From contig NC_089494.1 of NCBI RefSeq assembly GCF_036850765.1, forward strand, positions 59,475,809 through 59,539,808: a stretch of DNA of 64,000 bases, read 5' to 3'. This DNA is from Saccopteryx bilineata. Lineage: Eukaryota; Chordata; Mammalia; Chiroptera; Emballonuridae. A program made the position numbers and the translations under genes. Of the stretch, positions 47,061-59,294 are shown in pieces. The notes below the pieces were generated by a model. That model saw nothing but the letters and a program-made list of their open reading frames with translations, was not told the origin of the DNA and ran no database searches. The first letter of the stretch is position 1; each line of letters begins with the position of its first letter.

Positions 47061-48974
47061 AAACCAAGTGCTTGCTCTAGCCAGCAGGGTGTGGGCCCTG
47101 CCTTCTAGAGCTGAGAAGGCCATTTTGTAAATAACTCGAAAGGACACAAATATTTTGCTATTATTTTTAGAATATCTCAAAATCCACTTTATCTCATTGT
47201 TAATTTATGGGAGCCACTTGGACTAAAATACTGAAGAAATCTTTTCTTTGAATGTCCTTGTGTTTAGACATCCCTGAGTAGTTCTTAGAGATTTAATTAG
47301 AGCTGTGTGTTGAGGTGCTTTTTATCTTAACAATCTCTCTGTGGGCAAAGGTAACAGAATAACAGGAATCGATATAAACAGGCTATGAGGAATACCTCAA
47401 AAGAAATAAATATTTTTTTGCTGATGTACATTATTTTGAAGAATCATGGAAGATCTCCAATGGGAAATCATTCTTCCTGGCATTATGTTGTACACTCAAC
47501 AAAAGAAGGTAAATATGCTGGAGTTGGTGTCTTTTCCATTAAGTCACATAACTATAAAGCTCTTTGTTTTCGCCCAACTGCTGAAAACATTTGTGTAGGC
47601 AATTTCAGTACACATTTGGAGAATTGGAAGCGCTCTCTCCAACACATATGGTTCTTTATGAAGAGGTAATTTTTATCTATGTTCTACTCAATTGAATATT
47701 TATAAGTCTGTTTGGACTCAAAGATATGTGATCTCTTCCCCTGCCCCCCCCCAACACAATTGCCCTGTAAAGCTAAAGTGAGATTTATTCAGTTACCCTT
47801 TAAGAACTTTGTGAAGTTATTTTCATTTTCTCCCTATAAATTCATTTCCAGTACAATCCTAAATTTGTCTAATTTGCTGTATTATTGCAATTAGTCAGTT
47901 CTCCCTTAGTTACACAAATAATAGCCTTATAAGTTTGAGGCTGTAAATCATTCATCCATTAAAAATGCCATTTCCTTGTTCTGCAAATTTGATTCATTTA
48001 GAAGAGAAAAACCATGGCAGGGAACAGAATTATGCAATGTCATGGACACATTAACATTTGGATCAAAATTTTACATTGTGTCAGCCAGTAAGCAGTATAA
48101 ATGGTTCAGATTTGCAATAAATAATTGTCTATTAATACTTGGGCATGCTGTAGCAAATTACAGTCTCACTTCAGTAAGCACAGCTGTAGGTAGGCGCCAG
48201 AGCTGAGGGAAACAAGTGCCACAATTGGTGGAAAGAGTGGAAAGATCCCTTCATGCAGGGATGTGGGCAGCTCTCTTCTCCAGCAGCTGGAAGCCCTGCT
48301 ATGGATTAAATGGCCATGTTTGTAAATGCAGGAAGGGGGACCCCATGGGCCTTTATTGTAGCAGGAACTTGAGATGCCAGGGCACAGCCCTTTGCTAGAA
48401 AGCCTAGAAAAGGCATAGATGCTGAACCCACTGAAGGCATCCTTCACGTTTGCTGAATGTGAAAAGTATGGCAGAATATCTTATTAACCCTAAAAGAGCT
48501 CCTGATACATAGGACCGACTTTTGGCAGGGATGTTGGCTTATGGCCGGAGCAGCCACAACATCCAGTTTTGATTAAGAAGTCATTAAGAGACCGCCAGGA
48601 AGTGAAGCTCTCTGCAGTCTGCCTTATGTGTGTACGCATGTTTTAGGTCCTCCTCCCATCTCTCCCTTCTAGAAATTTTCTCACTAGCCAACCAAAGAAC
48701 CTAAAATTAATATCATTTTCATTGTTTGGCTTAAGGCTTTTAAGTCCTGTTAAAATGTGAACAAGGTGTCTGGAAAGGCTGGTAAATAGGTATATTGACA
48801 TTCATTAATATCTCAGAAGGCAGCAGGTTATGGCCAAAATTAGAGCATTAAGTGGGATGAGTTGGAATTCAGGAGAGGTAACCTTTGACATGGGGGAGGG
48901 GCGAATGAAGCGCTGCCCAGGAGACATTGTGAGGGCAGCAGACAGGCAGGGGCACAGAGGGGATTAGGAATGAA
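47061..48974. other. Single-copy stretch, nothing recognised
   Basis: Small frames up to 94 codons look random. No repeat family named. Confidence 0.4.
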
Positions 48975-49120
48975 TCACAAGAGTGACTAACATTAGTATA
49001 GTTTACCAGTGAGGGCAAGCACTGCTGTTATTATCCCCATTTCCCAGGTGAGAAAACTGAGCCCCAGAGATGTTGAAGAACCTGTTTACCAAGTTTACCT
49101 AGCCAGAGTGACAATCTAAA
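48975..49120 (-). repeat. MIR SINE
   Basis: TATTATCCCCATTTCCCAGG then TGAGAAAACTGAGCCCCAGA is the MIR core antisense. Confidence 0.8.
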
Positions 49121-49555
49121 GTAAAGAATTAGGCATCTCTAAAAGCTCATTTATCTTAGTTCATCATTTAAACCCAAGACTCTCTAAGAATAATAGATTG
49201 TACTTATATTAAGGCCATGTGGTTCAATTAATTGAAATTGTGACCCTTAGCAAATACTAAAGTTTTATGGAATTCTCTATGATAAAGTTTCTAGACTTAA
49301 TTCAAATCACTGCATTTATTCCTTTATTCCTGCTACTACCCTATTCAGTGTCACTCAGTTCATAAAGGAAAACAACCCTCTACTGGCCTCTAATTTTAGC
49401 ATTCATTTATTCTAGATCTATACATTTAAAATGCATAGAAGAAATAATGCAGCCTTATAAATCATATGTCAACAAAAATATTGATTCCTAAAAATCTGGA
49501 TATCTAGAGAAATTTGATTTTTTTTATTAAATTGGATAATACTTTCATCACAATT
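49121..49555. other. AT-rich single-copy stretch
   Basis: Nothing recognised. Confidence 0.4.
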
Positions 49556-49620
49556 ATAAGAACAATTTATTGAGCACCTATTAAGTACAGGGCATTGTTC
49601 TAGATTTTAGATGATTGCTT
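49556..49620 (-). repeat. L2 fragment
   Basis: CAATTTATTGAGCACCTATT then AAGTACAGGGCATTGTTC is L2 3' end antisense. Confidence 0.6.
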
Positions 49621-49779
49621 AATTTTGCTTTTCAAGTTTGCTGAAAGCCAAGTTTAATTTGGAGTTATTTCTCAGGAAGGGTAAGCAGCTGTGACTGATT
49701 TATTTAAATACTTTAGAACATCTGAAAATGGTTTTTCTAATTCACCAGAGAATTATTAAATCCTTGTGGTTGTTTACTA

Positions 49780-50200
49780 CTCTCTTCAGCAGTATTAGTT
49801 TCTTCCTCATGCTTGGGCAATTGCTGTGGTCTCCCAACTCTTTGACAACAATAGCTACTTTTTCTTGCACACCACTAGATTAAACCTCATAAAAAGTCAT
49901 CTTTATGACATTGTTCTCCTACTCCAAACTTTCAGTGCTTCTTCCCTTTCTTCCCAATAAACTCTTGAGCTGCCATTCAAGGCCTCTGCCATCTGAGCAT
50001 GGTCTACAATTCAGTATGTATTTGCCATTTCTTCTTCATGCAGACCTTCTGTGGCTGCCTGTAGGATAACCTCAGGATGCTGCACCTTCCATCCACTACA
50101 CTTTCTTCCCCCTCTGTCATTCCATCAGTCTTGAATGTCTCTGCCCTTCTTTCCCAAACCCCTTCTGCATACTCCGTACATCTTCTTTGAAATTGTTTTG
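49780..50200 (+). repeat. L2 LINE segment
   Basis: GCCATCTGAGCATGGTCTAC, CAGACCTTCTGTGGCTGCC and TCTTGAATGTCTCTGCCCTT follow the region upstream of the L2 3' end. Confidence 0.5.
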
Positions 50201-50334
50201 ATCATCCTAGTTCCCTTTCTCTCTGAAATCAGTGATTTGGCATTTACCATAGAATTGTAAAAAGTTAGAACTGGCAGGGACATAAGTGGGACCATTCATT
50301 ATTCTTCCACATGGCTTCTTATAACTTTACTTAA

Positions 50335-50545
50335 TGGAATTGTACTGGACTAGGAATTTGAAGACTTGACTCTATTATTCACTTAACAGATGACCTTGCG
50401 CCTGTCACATGAGTTCTCTGAGACTTGGTGACCACATCTATAAAATGGAGCCACCTGGCCTACCTATAAGTTTGTTTTGAATATCAAATGTGATTATGTA
50501 TAAGAAAGTGATTCATAAACTATAAAATAGTAAGTGTTGTTACTG
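50335..50545 (+). repeat. MIR SINE
   Basis: TTTGAAGACTTGACTCTATT, CAGATGACCTTGCGCCTGTC and CTATAAAATGGAGCCACCTG follow MIR on the plus strand. Confidence 0.7.
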
Positions 50546-50861
50546 TTTATTGCATGTCTCCATGCACTGCACAGCCCTCCTGTCTCCCCTAGCCACAAAC
50601 CACCCAGTGCTAAAGAGCACTGTATTGGGGTGGACCGGGTAAGGACTTAGCAAATAATGATGCTCCCTATTCAAGAGTGTATCTCTCTGTCTATAGAAGA
50701 ATTAGATGGATTCTTCATGTTAGTCACTTTAGATGGCTTTTGGGTTGGAAAATTTCTGCCACCTATTTTTGTCATAGTAAAAATGGCAAGATTTCTGGGG
50801 ATCATTAGATTCTTTCTGTAAAAATTTAATTGAAAAGTGTAAAATCAAATGTATATTTATA
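50546..50861. other. Short single-copy stretch
   Basis: Nothing recognised. Confidence 0.4.
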
Positions 50862-52065
50862 TAAGATCTGAAACAATAAAGTTACATAGAAGAAAACATA
50901 GGTACTAAACTCATGGACCTTGGCTGTAGAGAACAATTTATGAATTTGACCCCAAAGGCAAGGGAAGTAAAGGCAAAAGTAAGTGAATGGGACTACATCA
51001 AACCAAAAAAACATCCACACAGCAAAAAAACACAAAAAAACTGACAACAAAACCAACAGGCAGCCAATTAAAGGAGAGATTATATTTGCAAACAACAGCT
51101 ATGATAACAGGTTAATATCCAAAATATATAAATAACTCACAAAACTCAGCAACAAACAAGCAAACAATCCTGTTAAAAAATGGGGGAAAGGACCTGAACA
51201 GACACTTCTCCCAAGAGGACATACAAATGGCCAACAGATATTTGAAAAGATGCTCATCTTCACTAGCTATAGAAATGCAAATCAAAACTACAATGAGATA
51301 CCACCTCACACCTGTTAGATTGGCTATTATCAACAAGACAAGTAATAACAAGTGTTGGAGAGGCTGTGGAGAAAAATTAACCCTAATTCACTGCAAGTGG
51401 GAATGCAAATTAGTTCAACTATTATGAAAGAAAGTATGGTGGTTCCTCAAAAAATTAAGAATAGAATTACCATATGACCCAGCAATCCTTCTACTGGGTA
51501 TCTACCCCCCAAACTTAAAAACATTGTTACACAAAGACAAATGCACCCCCATGTTTATTGCAGCATTATTCATTATACACAGTGGCCAATACATGAAAAC
51601 AACCAAAGTGTTGCTCAGTAGAGGATTGGATAAAGAAGAGGTGGTACATATATACAATGGAATACTACTCAGCCATAAGAAATGATGACATAGTGACATT
51701 TAGGACAACATGGATGTACCTTGGGAACATTATATAGAGTGAAATAAGTAAACCAGAAAAAGCTGAGAACTGTATGATTTCACACATAGGTGGGATATAA
51801 AACTGAGACTCATGGACATAAATAAAAGTAAAGTGGTTACCAGAGGGAAGGGGACATGAGGAAGGGGGAGAAGAAAGGGGGTGAGAGGAAGGGTGTATAA
51901 AGGAACAGGTATAAGATGACATACGATGATTTGACTTTGGGTGATGGGTATACAACATAATGAATAGTCCAAATGCTATGGAAATGTCTACCTGAAACCT
52001 ATGTATTCTTATTGACCAATGTCACCCTGTTAAATTTAATTTCCTAAATAAAAATTAGAAAAAAA
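50862..52065 (+). mobile_element. 5'-truncated L1, ORF2 C-terminal third and 3'UTR
   Basis: Opens in ORF2 with GATCTGAAACAATAAAGTTA and carries recognisable peptide blocks [28 protein letters not shown] and CWRGCGEK, then the purine-rich 3'UTR. It ends GTCACCCTGTTAAATTTAAT then TTCC and an A-tail. Several stops and a frame change make it inactive. No clear TSD. Subfamily shared with 45204-45705. Confidence 0.92.
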
Positions 52066-54660
52066 CGTGTATTTAATCACTACAATTACTTTTTCTTCAA
52101 AAGGCTAAAACAGCAGACATAATTATTACCTATTTAATCTAGGATTTTGCTAATTTGATTCTGCTGCCATAGTTCCTGTTTTGTCAAGAAATAAAAATAA
52201 CTCCTTGATATAAGTCATAACTTCAAAACAATTTACAAAGCTTCTTCGTTTTTGTCACCAAAATAATACATTTGCGAGAGATCTGTCAAGCCTGCAGCCT
52301 GGAGCTGCGAGTCGGCAGCTGTGTCCCAGGAGCGTTCCTTCACGCTGGTCAGGCCGTGGAGCTGGCTCCATTTCCCCTGGCTCTCACCTGCCCCACAGAG
52401 CATATTGTGGTCTGGGGTGGGGCCAGAGGTCTCTGATGGGGTGGGGCCAAGATTCCCTGCAGCTAGGCTCTCTGGGCCCTCAGTTTACAATTTTAGGTCC
52501 TGCCTAGAGGCTAGGTGGCAGAGATCTTCTGTGGCTTTGCAGAAATCTTTATTTCTCAAGCAAAATTAAAATAAAATTGCAGTGAGAGTTGTTACCGTGG
52601 TGTGTTCCAGTCATGTTAGAGGCATCACCTAAATTGTTAGCTTTTTTTTTCCCCATAGAAAGTGGCCAAAAAATATTTGTTGGCAAAATAAATGACTATT
52701 CGTTTCATATCATTCAGTGAGATGCAATAACTTTTGGTTATTGATGTTTAATACTTCCAAGCAAATTTGCTCATGTAATTTCAATCCCAATTTTTAAATA
52801 CCACTTTCTTCAGTGCTAATTGTTCCAAAGATCTAAATACCTATTCAGGTCTGTAAGCCACTAATTACTAATACATTTTACATTTATTTGCTGAATGGGT
52901 GCTTTAGACAGACTTATAAAGATGCTCTCTCTGATAGAGGTGCATCGGTCCTCATAATTTCTTCATCTTTCAGTGCCAAAACAACAGTAATGATTTGCTT
53001 TTTTTGTGCACTATACACCAATGACATGAGCTAACTGAAATCTGCTATGAAGTAATGTCTGTTATTGCATGGATACTACACATTAACTCCATTGGAAATG
53101 CTGACAGTTACACAGTATATTATGTTAATGCACCTGTGTTATCTTCTGATTGCCATATTGTTCATTTAAGTGACCACTGTTAATCCATTTTTCACCCTTC
53201 TTTTCTTACTCTGGGCCTCTTTACAACAATTTACAGACTGTTAGGAAAACAATTAATTCGTTCATTAAACTATGTAATTAAAACTATTTTTAAAAAGAGT
53301 ATCTAAGGTGTGGTCTTAGTACATGTTTGTTTCATCACTCTTCCTTTGCTACACATACATAAACAATGTTAGACCTACATTCCGTTTTCTTTTTCATGAC
53401 ATTAGCATTCTCTTCACTTGGGAGAGTATTGCAGCAAGCTTTTGACTTAAAATTTTTTTAAAAACTTGTCTGGTTCACAAATAGAATCATAATTTAAAAG
53501 GTTGTAAATTTACCCCAAAATTGTAGATTAAGTTTTCACAACACCAACACACTTAACAAAGGAAAGTTCATATTGCAGCTAAAAGCGGAGCTGATTCCAG
53601 GTCAGGGTGCATCTGGTTACACCGGACCTGACTTTCCCACAGTCACTCCAGTTCTGAAGGTTCCCTCTCCTTACAAGCCCCCATCCGACCACAAAGCAAC
53701 TCCAGCTCAAGAGATCAAATCCCTATCAGCATTTTCATAGTTAATGACAGGGCAACAAAACAGAAACTAGCAGCTTGAATCTGAAGCCAGTGCTTTTATT
53801 GGACTAACTAACGATATAAATAAAATGGTCCCTGACTGAGCTGCAGAGAATCACTGTGTCTTTATCAGGCCATAGAAAACAGATCCAGGAGGGCAATAAA
53901 TACAGCACATAACAGAGTGGAATTAAATGATTAGACCTGAATTAACACCCTGTTTCTGAGCCTCACTTAGTGTTCCATGGCCCCAATGAAACACTGCATT
54001 TTACAAATGCTCAAGGCCCATTTAATTTTTATTTCAAGCTAGTTCAGAAGGAGGGATTACCTATAACCATTCCGATGCATGACTCTTGAAGTAACAACAC
54101 TGATTCTGTCTAGGTAACTGTTAGGAAAAATAGACTGTGCCGTGAGAATCACAGAGTCTATCTGGAGTACTGTCTCTAAGAAGTCAAATTAATTAAAAAG
54201 GACTAAATCCGTTGTCCATGTGAAAGTTGCAAAGCTGCCCCTGATGAGAAAAAAAATGAATTAATTAATCAATTTGATTATTTTCCAAGGTATTCACAAT
54301 AGAACTCAGTAATTGTTAGTTCAAGTTTTTTTTTTATTTCTTGAACTATGACTTTAGCATAACAAAGATCTTAAGTTCTAAATGCAAAATGGAATTTAAT
54401 ATCACCTTAGAGAAGATGATACTTGGTGGCCTCATTCTCCATTATGGCATGCACTACATAATAAGGTGAGTGAGTCCAATTTAACCTCTTTTTGAGGAAT
54501 GTTGTCAACACTGTTCTGCACTTTTCCATTTATACAATGGCTCAAAAACAAGAAAACTAAGGATGGTGTTAGAAGCCTGCACTATACTGGTGAAGTACTT
54601 AGAAATTTCAGGTGAAATATATAGCCAGATGAAACTGAGGCATAAATTCACTCTGTGTAT
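52066..54660. other. Long single-copy stretch, candidate non-coding regulatory DNA
   Basis: 52265-52570 is GC-richer with GGGGTGGGGCCA motifs. 52640-53310 and 53770-54310 are repeat-free, AT-rich and dense in homeobox-type cores (CTAATTACTAATAC, GTGCTAATTG, GAATTAATTAATC). No coding frame with merit. Conservation unknown. Confidence 0.35.
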
Positions 54661-54992
54661 CTGCGAGAGAGACAGAAGAAAGGCAGAAAGGGAGAGAGAG
54701 ATGAGAAGCACAAACTTATAGTTGTGGCACTTTAGATGTTCATTGATTGTTCTCATATGTGCTTTGATGAGGAGGAGGTGAGCTTAAAACTAGCCAGTGA
54801 CCCCTTGCTCAAGCCAGTGACCTTTGGGCTCAAGCCAGCAACCATTGGATCATGTCCATGATCCCATATTCAAGCCAGTGACCGCACTCAAGCTGGTGAG
54901 CCTATGCGCAAGCTGGTCACCTTGGGATCTTGAACCTGGGACCTTAGTGTTTTAGGTTGATGTTCTATCCATTGTGCCACCACTGGTCAGGC
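54661..54992 (-). mobile_element. Bat tRNA-derived SINE, long form
   Basis: Reverse copy: GAGAGAGACAGAAGAAAGGC, GATGTTCATTGATTG, repeated CAAGCCAGTGACC units, and the head ending CACCACTGGTCAGGC. Confidence 0.92.
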
Positions 54993-56048
54993 AGTAATAA
55001 TTTTTAAAAAAATAAAAATGATCACTAGTGAGTTTACTGGTGATAGAAACACTTCAGCTTAAGAGTGTTGTGTTGTTGAATTAAAACTGGGCACTCAATA
55101 GGCAGGACTGTGCCCAATTTTATGTTTTATGCATTACACTTGTGCATTATTAGTACCCAATAAATTAACTAAAATGCTTTTGACAGCCAATTAATGTTAT
55201 TTGGTAATAATTACATCTGTTCCTTTATAAGTGATAAAATCCTTGATATTTTATGTTTTGAGAAAAGATCTTTGTTTACTGAAAAGGGATGGACATTAAT
55301 ATGATTTAAGTGAGTTTAATTTGAATTATTCATTTTTTATTTCCTTGGCCAGCAGTTCTTAAGCAGAAGTCTAGATTATAATTATTCACATGTGAATCTT
55401 GGCTCTAGTGATCATTCTTGGCTATGGTTTTTAAAAGTAACAAAGCCCCGATAGCTTCTGGCCTAGACTTCCACTCAACCCCAGGGTTCCCTTTGATTTT
55501 TACTTTTCAGTATTAGTTTCAGTGAAGTAAAATAATCTTCACTGTGTCAGCAGTAAGAATCAGACTGTATCTTTGAACTTGAGTCCTTGTCTTCCTGATT
55601 CCACAGCAAACCATGGTTTCAAATAGCTTGTTTGGTATATAGGACCAACCTGAGCATTTCCCCATTAATTTGCTTATTTAAATGGTTGCTTCTGCACTTT
55701 GAAGACATAACGTTAGTTTTAAAAATCTACATAAACATGATAAAACTAGGGGCAAAATAGTGGACTATTGCAAGTTTCATTTTTAATTGGCTATAGAGGC
55801 AGCATATAATGTAAGCACAAAGAATGCTTCCTTTAAAATGGAAGTATCTGCATTTATGAGTGAATGGCTAGTTGCAATAGAGAGAATAGTGTCACCATTT
55901 TAAAGCTATGTGACCTTTCTGTGACTTAGTTTCTTTATATAATGTGAAAATCAAAGGACATAAAAATTAGTAATTGTACTCTAAAAAAGTGACATGCAAG
56001 TATAAGGTATTGCTATTAATAATTTGCAATCAAGACTGGTCAGGGTTT
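54993..56048. other. AT-rich single-copy stretch with a MIR-like trace
   Basis: 55890-55975 (AGCTATGTGACCTTTCTGTG, ACTTAGTTTCTTTATAT) looks like a decayed MIR. Otherwise nothing. Confidence 0.4.
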
Positions 56049-56478
56049 AATTTTTTTTTTTCAATTACAGTTGACATACAATATTATGTTAGTTTCAAGT
56101 ATACAACATAGTGATTAGAAATTTATATAACTTACAAAGTGGTTATCCCAATCAGTTTAGTACTGTGACTATTTTTATAACTGGAAATTTGTACTTTTTA
56201 ATCCCTTAACCTTATGCATCCCCCCCACCCCTAACCTCCCTTCCCATCTGGCAACCATCAATTACTTCTCTGTATCTGTGAGTTTATTTCTGGGTTTTTT
56301 TGTTCGTTTATTCTGTTTTTATATTCCACATATAAGTGAAATCATATTGTATTTGTCTTTCCCTTTCTGACGTATTTCACTTAGCATAATACCCATCCAT
56401 ATTACAAATGGCAAGATTTCATTCTTTTTTATAACTCCATTGCATATGTGTACCACATCATCTTTATCCATGCAAAGA
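56049..56478 (-). mobile_element. Old L1 3' end (L1M-type), reverse
   Basis: Starts with the T-rich tail complement and CAATTACAGTTGACATACAA, then CATATAAGTGAAATCATATT and ATTGCATATGTGTACCACAT, the reverse of old L1 3' sequence. Old and diverged. Confidence 0.85.
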
Positions 56479-56552
56479 CTGACCAGGATTTTAAGTTCTT
56501 ATCCTTGCTGTGTCACTTTTTATTACTCACTGATTAAAACTCTGCCTCTCTG

Positions 56553-57278
56553 GAACCCTAGGGCACTGTTGGTGAAAATGCAGATTGGTATAGCCATTAT
56601 GGAAAATAGTATGGAGTTTCCTAAAAATATTAAAAATGGACCTGCCTTACAACCCAGTGATTCCACTTCTGGGGATTTATTTGAACCAATCTAAAACACT
56701 AATTTGAAAGAATGTATGTACCACCATGTTCACTGTAGCATTGTTTACAATAACCAAACTATAGAAGCAAGCCAAGTGCCCATCAATAGATGAATGATAC
56801 AAAAACTGTGGTATGTGTATCTGATGGAATACAACTCAACCATTAAAAAGAATGAACTCTAACCTTTTATCATAGCATAAATAGATTTGAAAGCTATTAT
56901 GTTAAGTGAAATAAGTAAGTTAGAGAAAGACAAATACCATGTGATTTCACTTATATGTGGAATCTAATAAAATAAATGAACAAACAGTATGGAAACAGAC
57001 TCATAGATACAAAGAAAGAATTGGTGGTTGCCAAGGGTGAGGGGGTTGGGGTACTGGGTGAAAGAGGTGACTGGACTAAGATGCAGCACAAATTGGTAGT
57101 TACAAAACAGTCATGAGTGAGTAAGTGAAGCAGAGGAGATATAGTCAATAATATTGTGATGAGCATGTATGAGGCCAGGTGGGGCGCTGGAAATATTGAG
57201 GGAGCATTATGTAAAGTATATGATTGTCTAGCCCTACACTGTACACCAGAAATAAATACATTAAAACAAAACAAAACC
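56553..57278 (+). mobile_element. Old L1 3' end (L1M-type), forward
   Basis: Opens GGAACCCTAGGGCACTGTTG and follows L1 ORF2 through CCATCAATAGATGAATGATA and GTGATTTCACTTATATGTGG into the 3'UTR, ending in a (TTAAAACAAAACAAAAC)-type tail. It faces the L1 just to its left. Confidence 0.88.
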
Positions 57279-57571
57279 TCTGACCTTCTGGCCTATTTCA
57301 GACTTTGTAAACTTGGGCCTTCATAGCAATAATAAATCACTGATCAAATAAAGTTTAAATTCACAAAGCCAAACTTGAAGCCACTTCTAGAACAGTGCTG
57401 TCCTATAACCTTGGTCTCTTCAACTTCCATCTCTTGGTCTATACCCTATCATTTGAGTTTGATAATACATTTTTCTTTTGACCTGGATTTTGCTGAAGTA
57501 TAATTACCCAAGAAATTATTTTTCAAGGTCTTCTAGCTTTCTGATTTGAGAGACTATCTTCCCAGATGAAC
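57279..57571. other. Short single-copy stretch
   Basis: Nothing recognised. Confidence 0.4.
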
Positions 57572-57579
57572 ATGTAAAC

Positions 57580-57930
57580 CAGTGGTAGTCAACCTGGTCC
57601 CTACTGCCCACTAGTGGGCATTCCAGCTTTCATGGTGGGCAGTAGCGGAGCAACCAAAGTATAAATAAAAAGATAGATTTAACTATAGTAAGTTGTTTTA
57701 TAAAGATTTATTCTGCCAAACTTAGCGAAACTCTGACATAAAGTACTTGGTAAGTAATTATTATTATATGCTTTAACTGCTGTAACTCTGCTTTATAAAT
57801 TTTATAAAGTAAAGTTACTTCCCTACTTTATAAATCACCATTACTGTGGAACCAGTGAGCGGTTAGAAAATTTTACTACTAACAGAAATACAAAAGTGGG
57901 CGGTAGGTATAAAAAGGTTGACTACCCCTG
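57580..57930. mobile_element. Non-autonomous hAT MITE, family with CAGNGGTAGTCAACCT ends
   Basis: The 351-bp element starts CAGTGGTAGTCAACCT and ends AGGTTGACTACCCCTG (15 of 16 inverted). Identical 8-bp duplications ATGTAAAC flank it at 57572-57579 and 57931-57938. The interior is AT-rich with a TTTATAAA-type core and no transposase. Confidence 0.95.
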
Positions 57931-57949
57931 ATGTAAACCCACAGCACCT

Positions 57950-58180
57950 CAGGCAAATCTCAGCTCAAAGTCCCTCTTCTTATGTAAGATTTTACTGTGA
58001 AATCATGCTGTTCACCTACAGTATCATCCATCTTTGTTTATCATCCATCTCTCTCCTCTGATTTGTCTATTTCAGAAGATAAGGAACAGTGCTTGTCTCT
58101 TTCACCACTGTCTCCTGGGCCTAGAATCCTTCATGGAACATTATAGAAGCCAAATAAATTGTTGAATGACTAGGTGACTG
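57950..58180 (+). repeat. L2 LINE 3' end
   Basis: AGAAGATAAGGAACAGTGCT then TGTCTCCTGGGCCTAGAATC and AAATAAATTGTTGAATGACT match the L2 terminus. Confidence 0.65.
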
Positions 58181-58630
58181 GCTACAGATAGACAAGGTCA
58201 CGTTTAATATCACTAAAGTATCTGGGTCTGACTACCATTTTTTTCTTTCCCCATGAAGACTTAACATGTTTCTAATCTCAATAAAAATTTCACCAGTTAA
58301 GTCCTTATCAATATTAATTCCTTACTCCTATCACCATGTTCCTCAGGGCCTGAGACTGTGCCAAACATGACTGAGGTTTTCAAAAAATAAATTTTTAACA
58401 TAATTTTAAAATATATTAATTCAGGGAGGGTCATAAAATTCAGCTTCAGCCACAATCTGGACTGTGGGCTGCCAAGTGATGCATAAATCATCAAGTCATT
58501 TAGGCATCCTCTGGGCCAGAAGGAGTCTCTTCCTCAGTGGATTTAAAGGGACATGGTCCTGAAAGAAACAGGAGCGAAGTGAGCAATTAAACATGCACTC
58601 TCTTATTCTTCTGGAGTTTAAACAGGTTTT
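58181..58630. other. Single-copy stretch
   Basis: Nothing recognised. Confidence 0.4.
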
Positions 58631-58670
58631 AAATTTTTTTCCATTGATTTCAGAGAAAGAGAGAGGAAAG

Positions 58671-58714
<44 letters not shown>

Positions 58715-58850
58715 AACTTGTTTCACTTAGTTGTTGAATTTAATTGTGCACTCATTGATTGCATCTCATATGTGCTCTGACCAGGGTTGAACCCACAACC
58801 TATGGCATGCCAAGTTTATGCTTAATCCACTGAATCACCCAGCCAGGGCT
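58631..58850 (-). mobile_element. VES-like bat SINE, short form
   Basis: Reverse copy with (GA)n at 58671-58712, GCATCTCATATGTGCTCTGA, CCAGGGTTGAACCCACAACC (B box reversed) and the head CCCAGCCAGGGCT. ACAGGTTTT (58622-58630) and ACAAGTTTT (58853-58861) suggest a TSD. Confidence 0.85.
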
Positions 58851-59189
58851 AGACAAGTTTTTTGAAGTGGTAAATGTCCATTTTACCAAAGACAGATTCT
58901 TTTTTTACCCCCTCTTTATTTAGAAACCACTGTAGCATTAAAATAATACATTGTAATATCCACAATAAATGCTCCTCCCCCACCCACTCTGTTGGTACAC
59001 AAGAAAGAGAGAAGTGCAACACAGCAGTCAGTCGAGCAGGTTACAAGGACAGCTCATGGCCATGTACGTGTAGTATGGATTCAGATAAGACAGAGGCCAA
59101 GTTTCAGCAGAACAAAAGAAATCAGTGGAGGGTGGTCTGTTTGATGCAGGTGTTTGATGGGTGGGTGTCCAGACCACAGCTCAACTGTG

Positions 59190-59225
<36 letters not shown>

Positions 59226-59238
59226 TCTCATTCTCTTG

Positions 59239-59294
<56 letters not shown>

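Noticed and set aside
56049..57278. Single L1 with a twin-priming inversion
   Set aside because: Both arms contain their own 3' end and tail, so they are two insertions rather than one inverted one.
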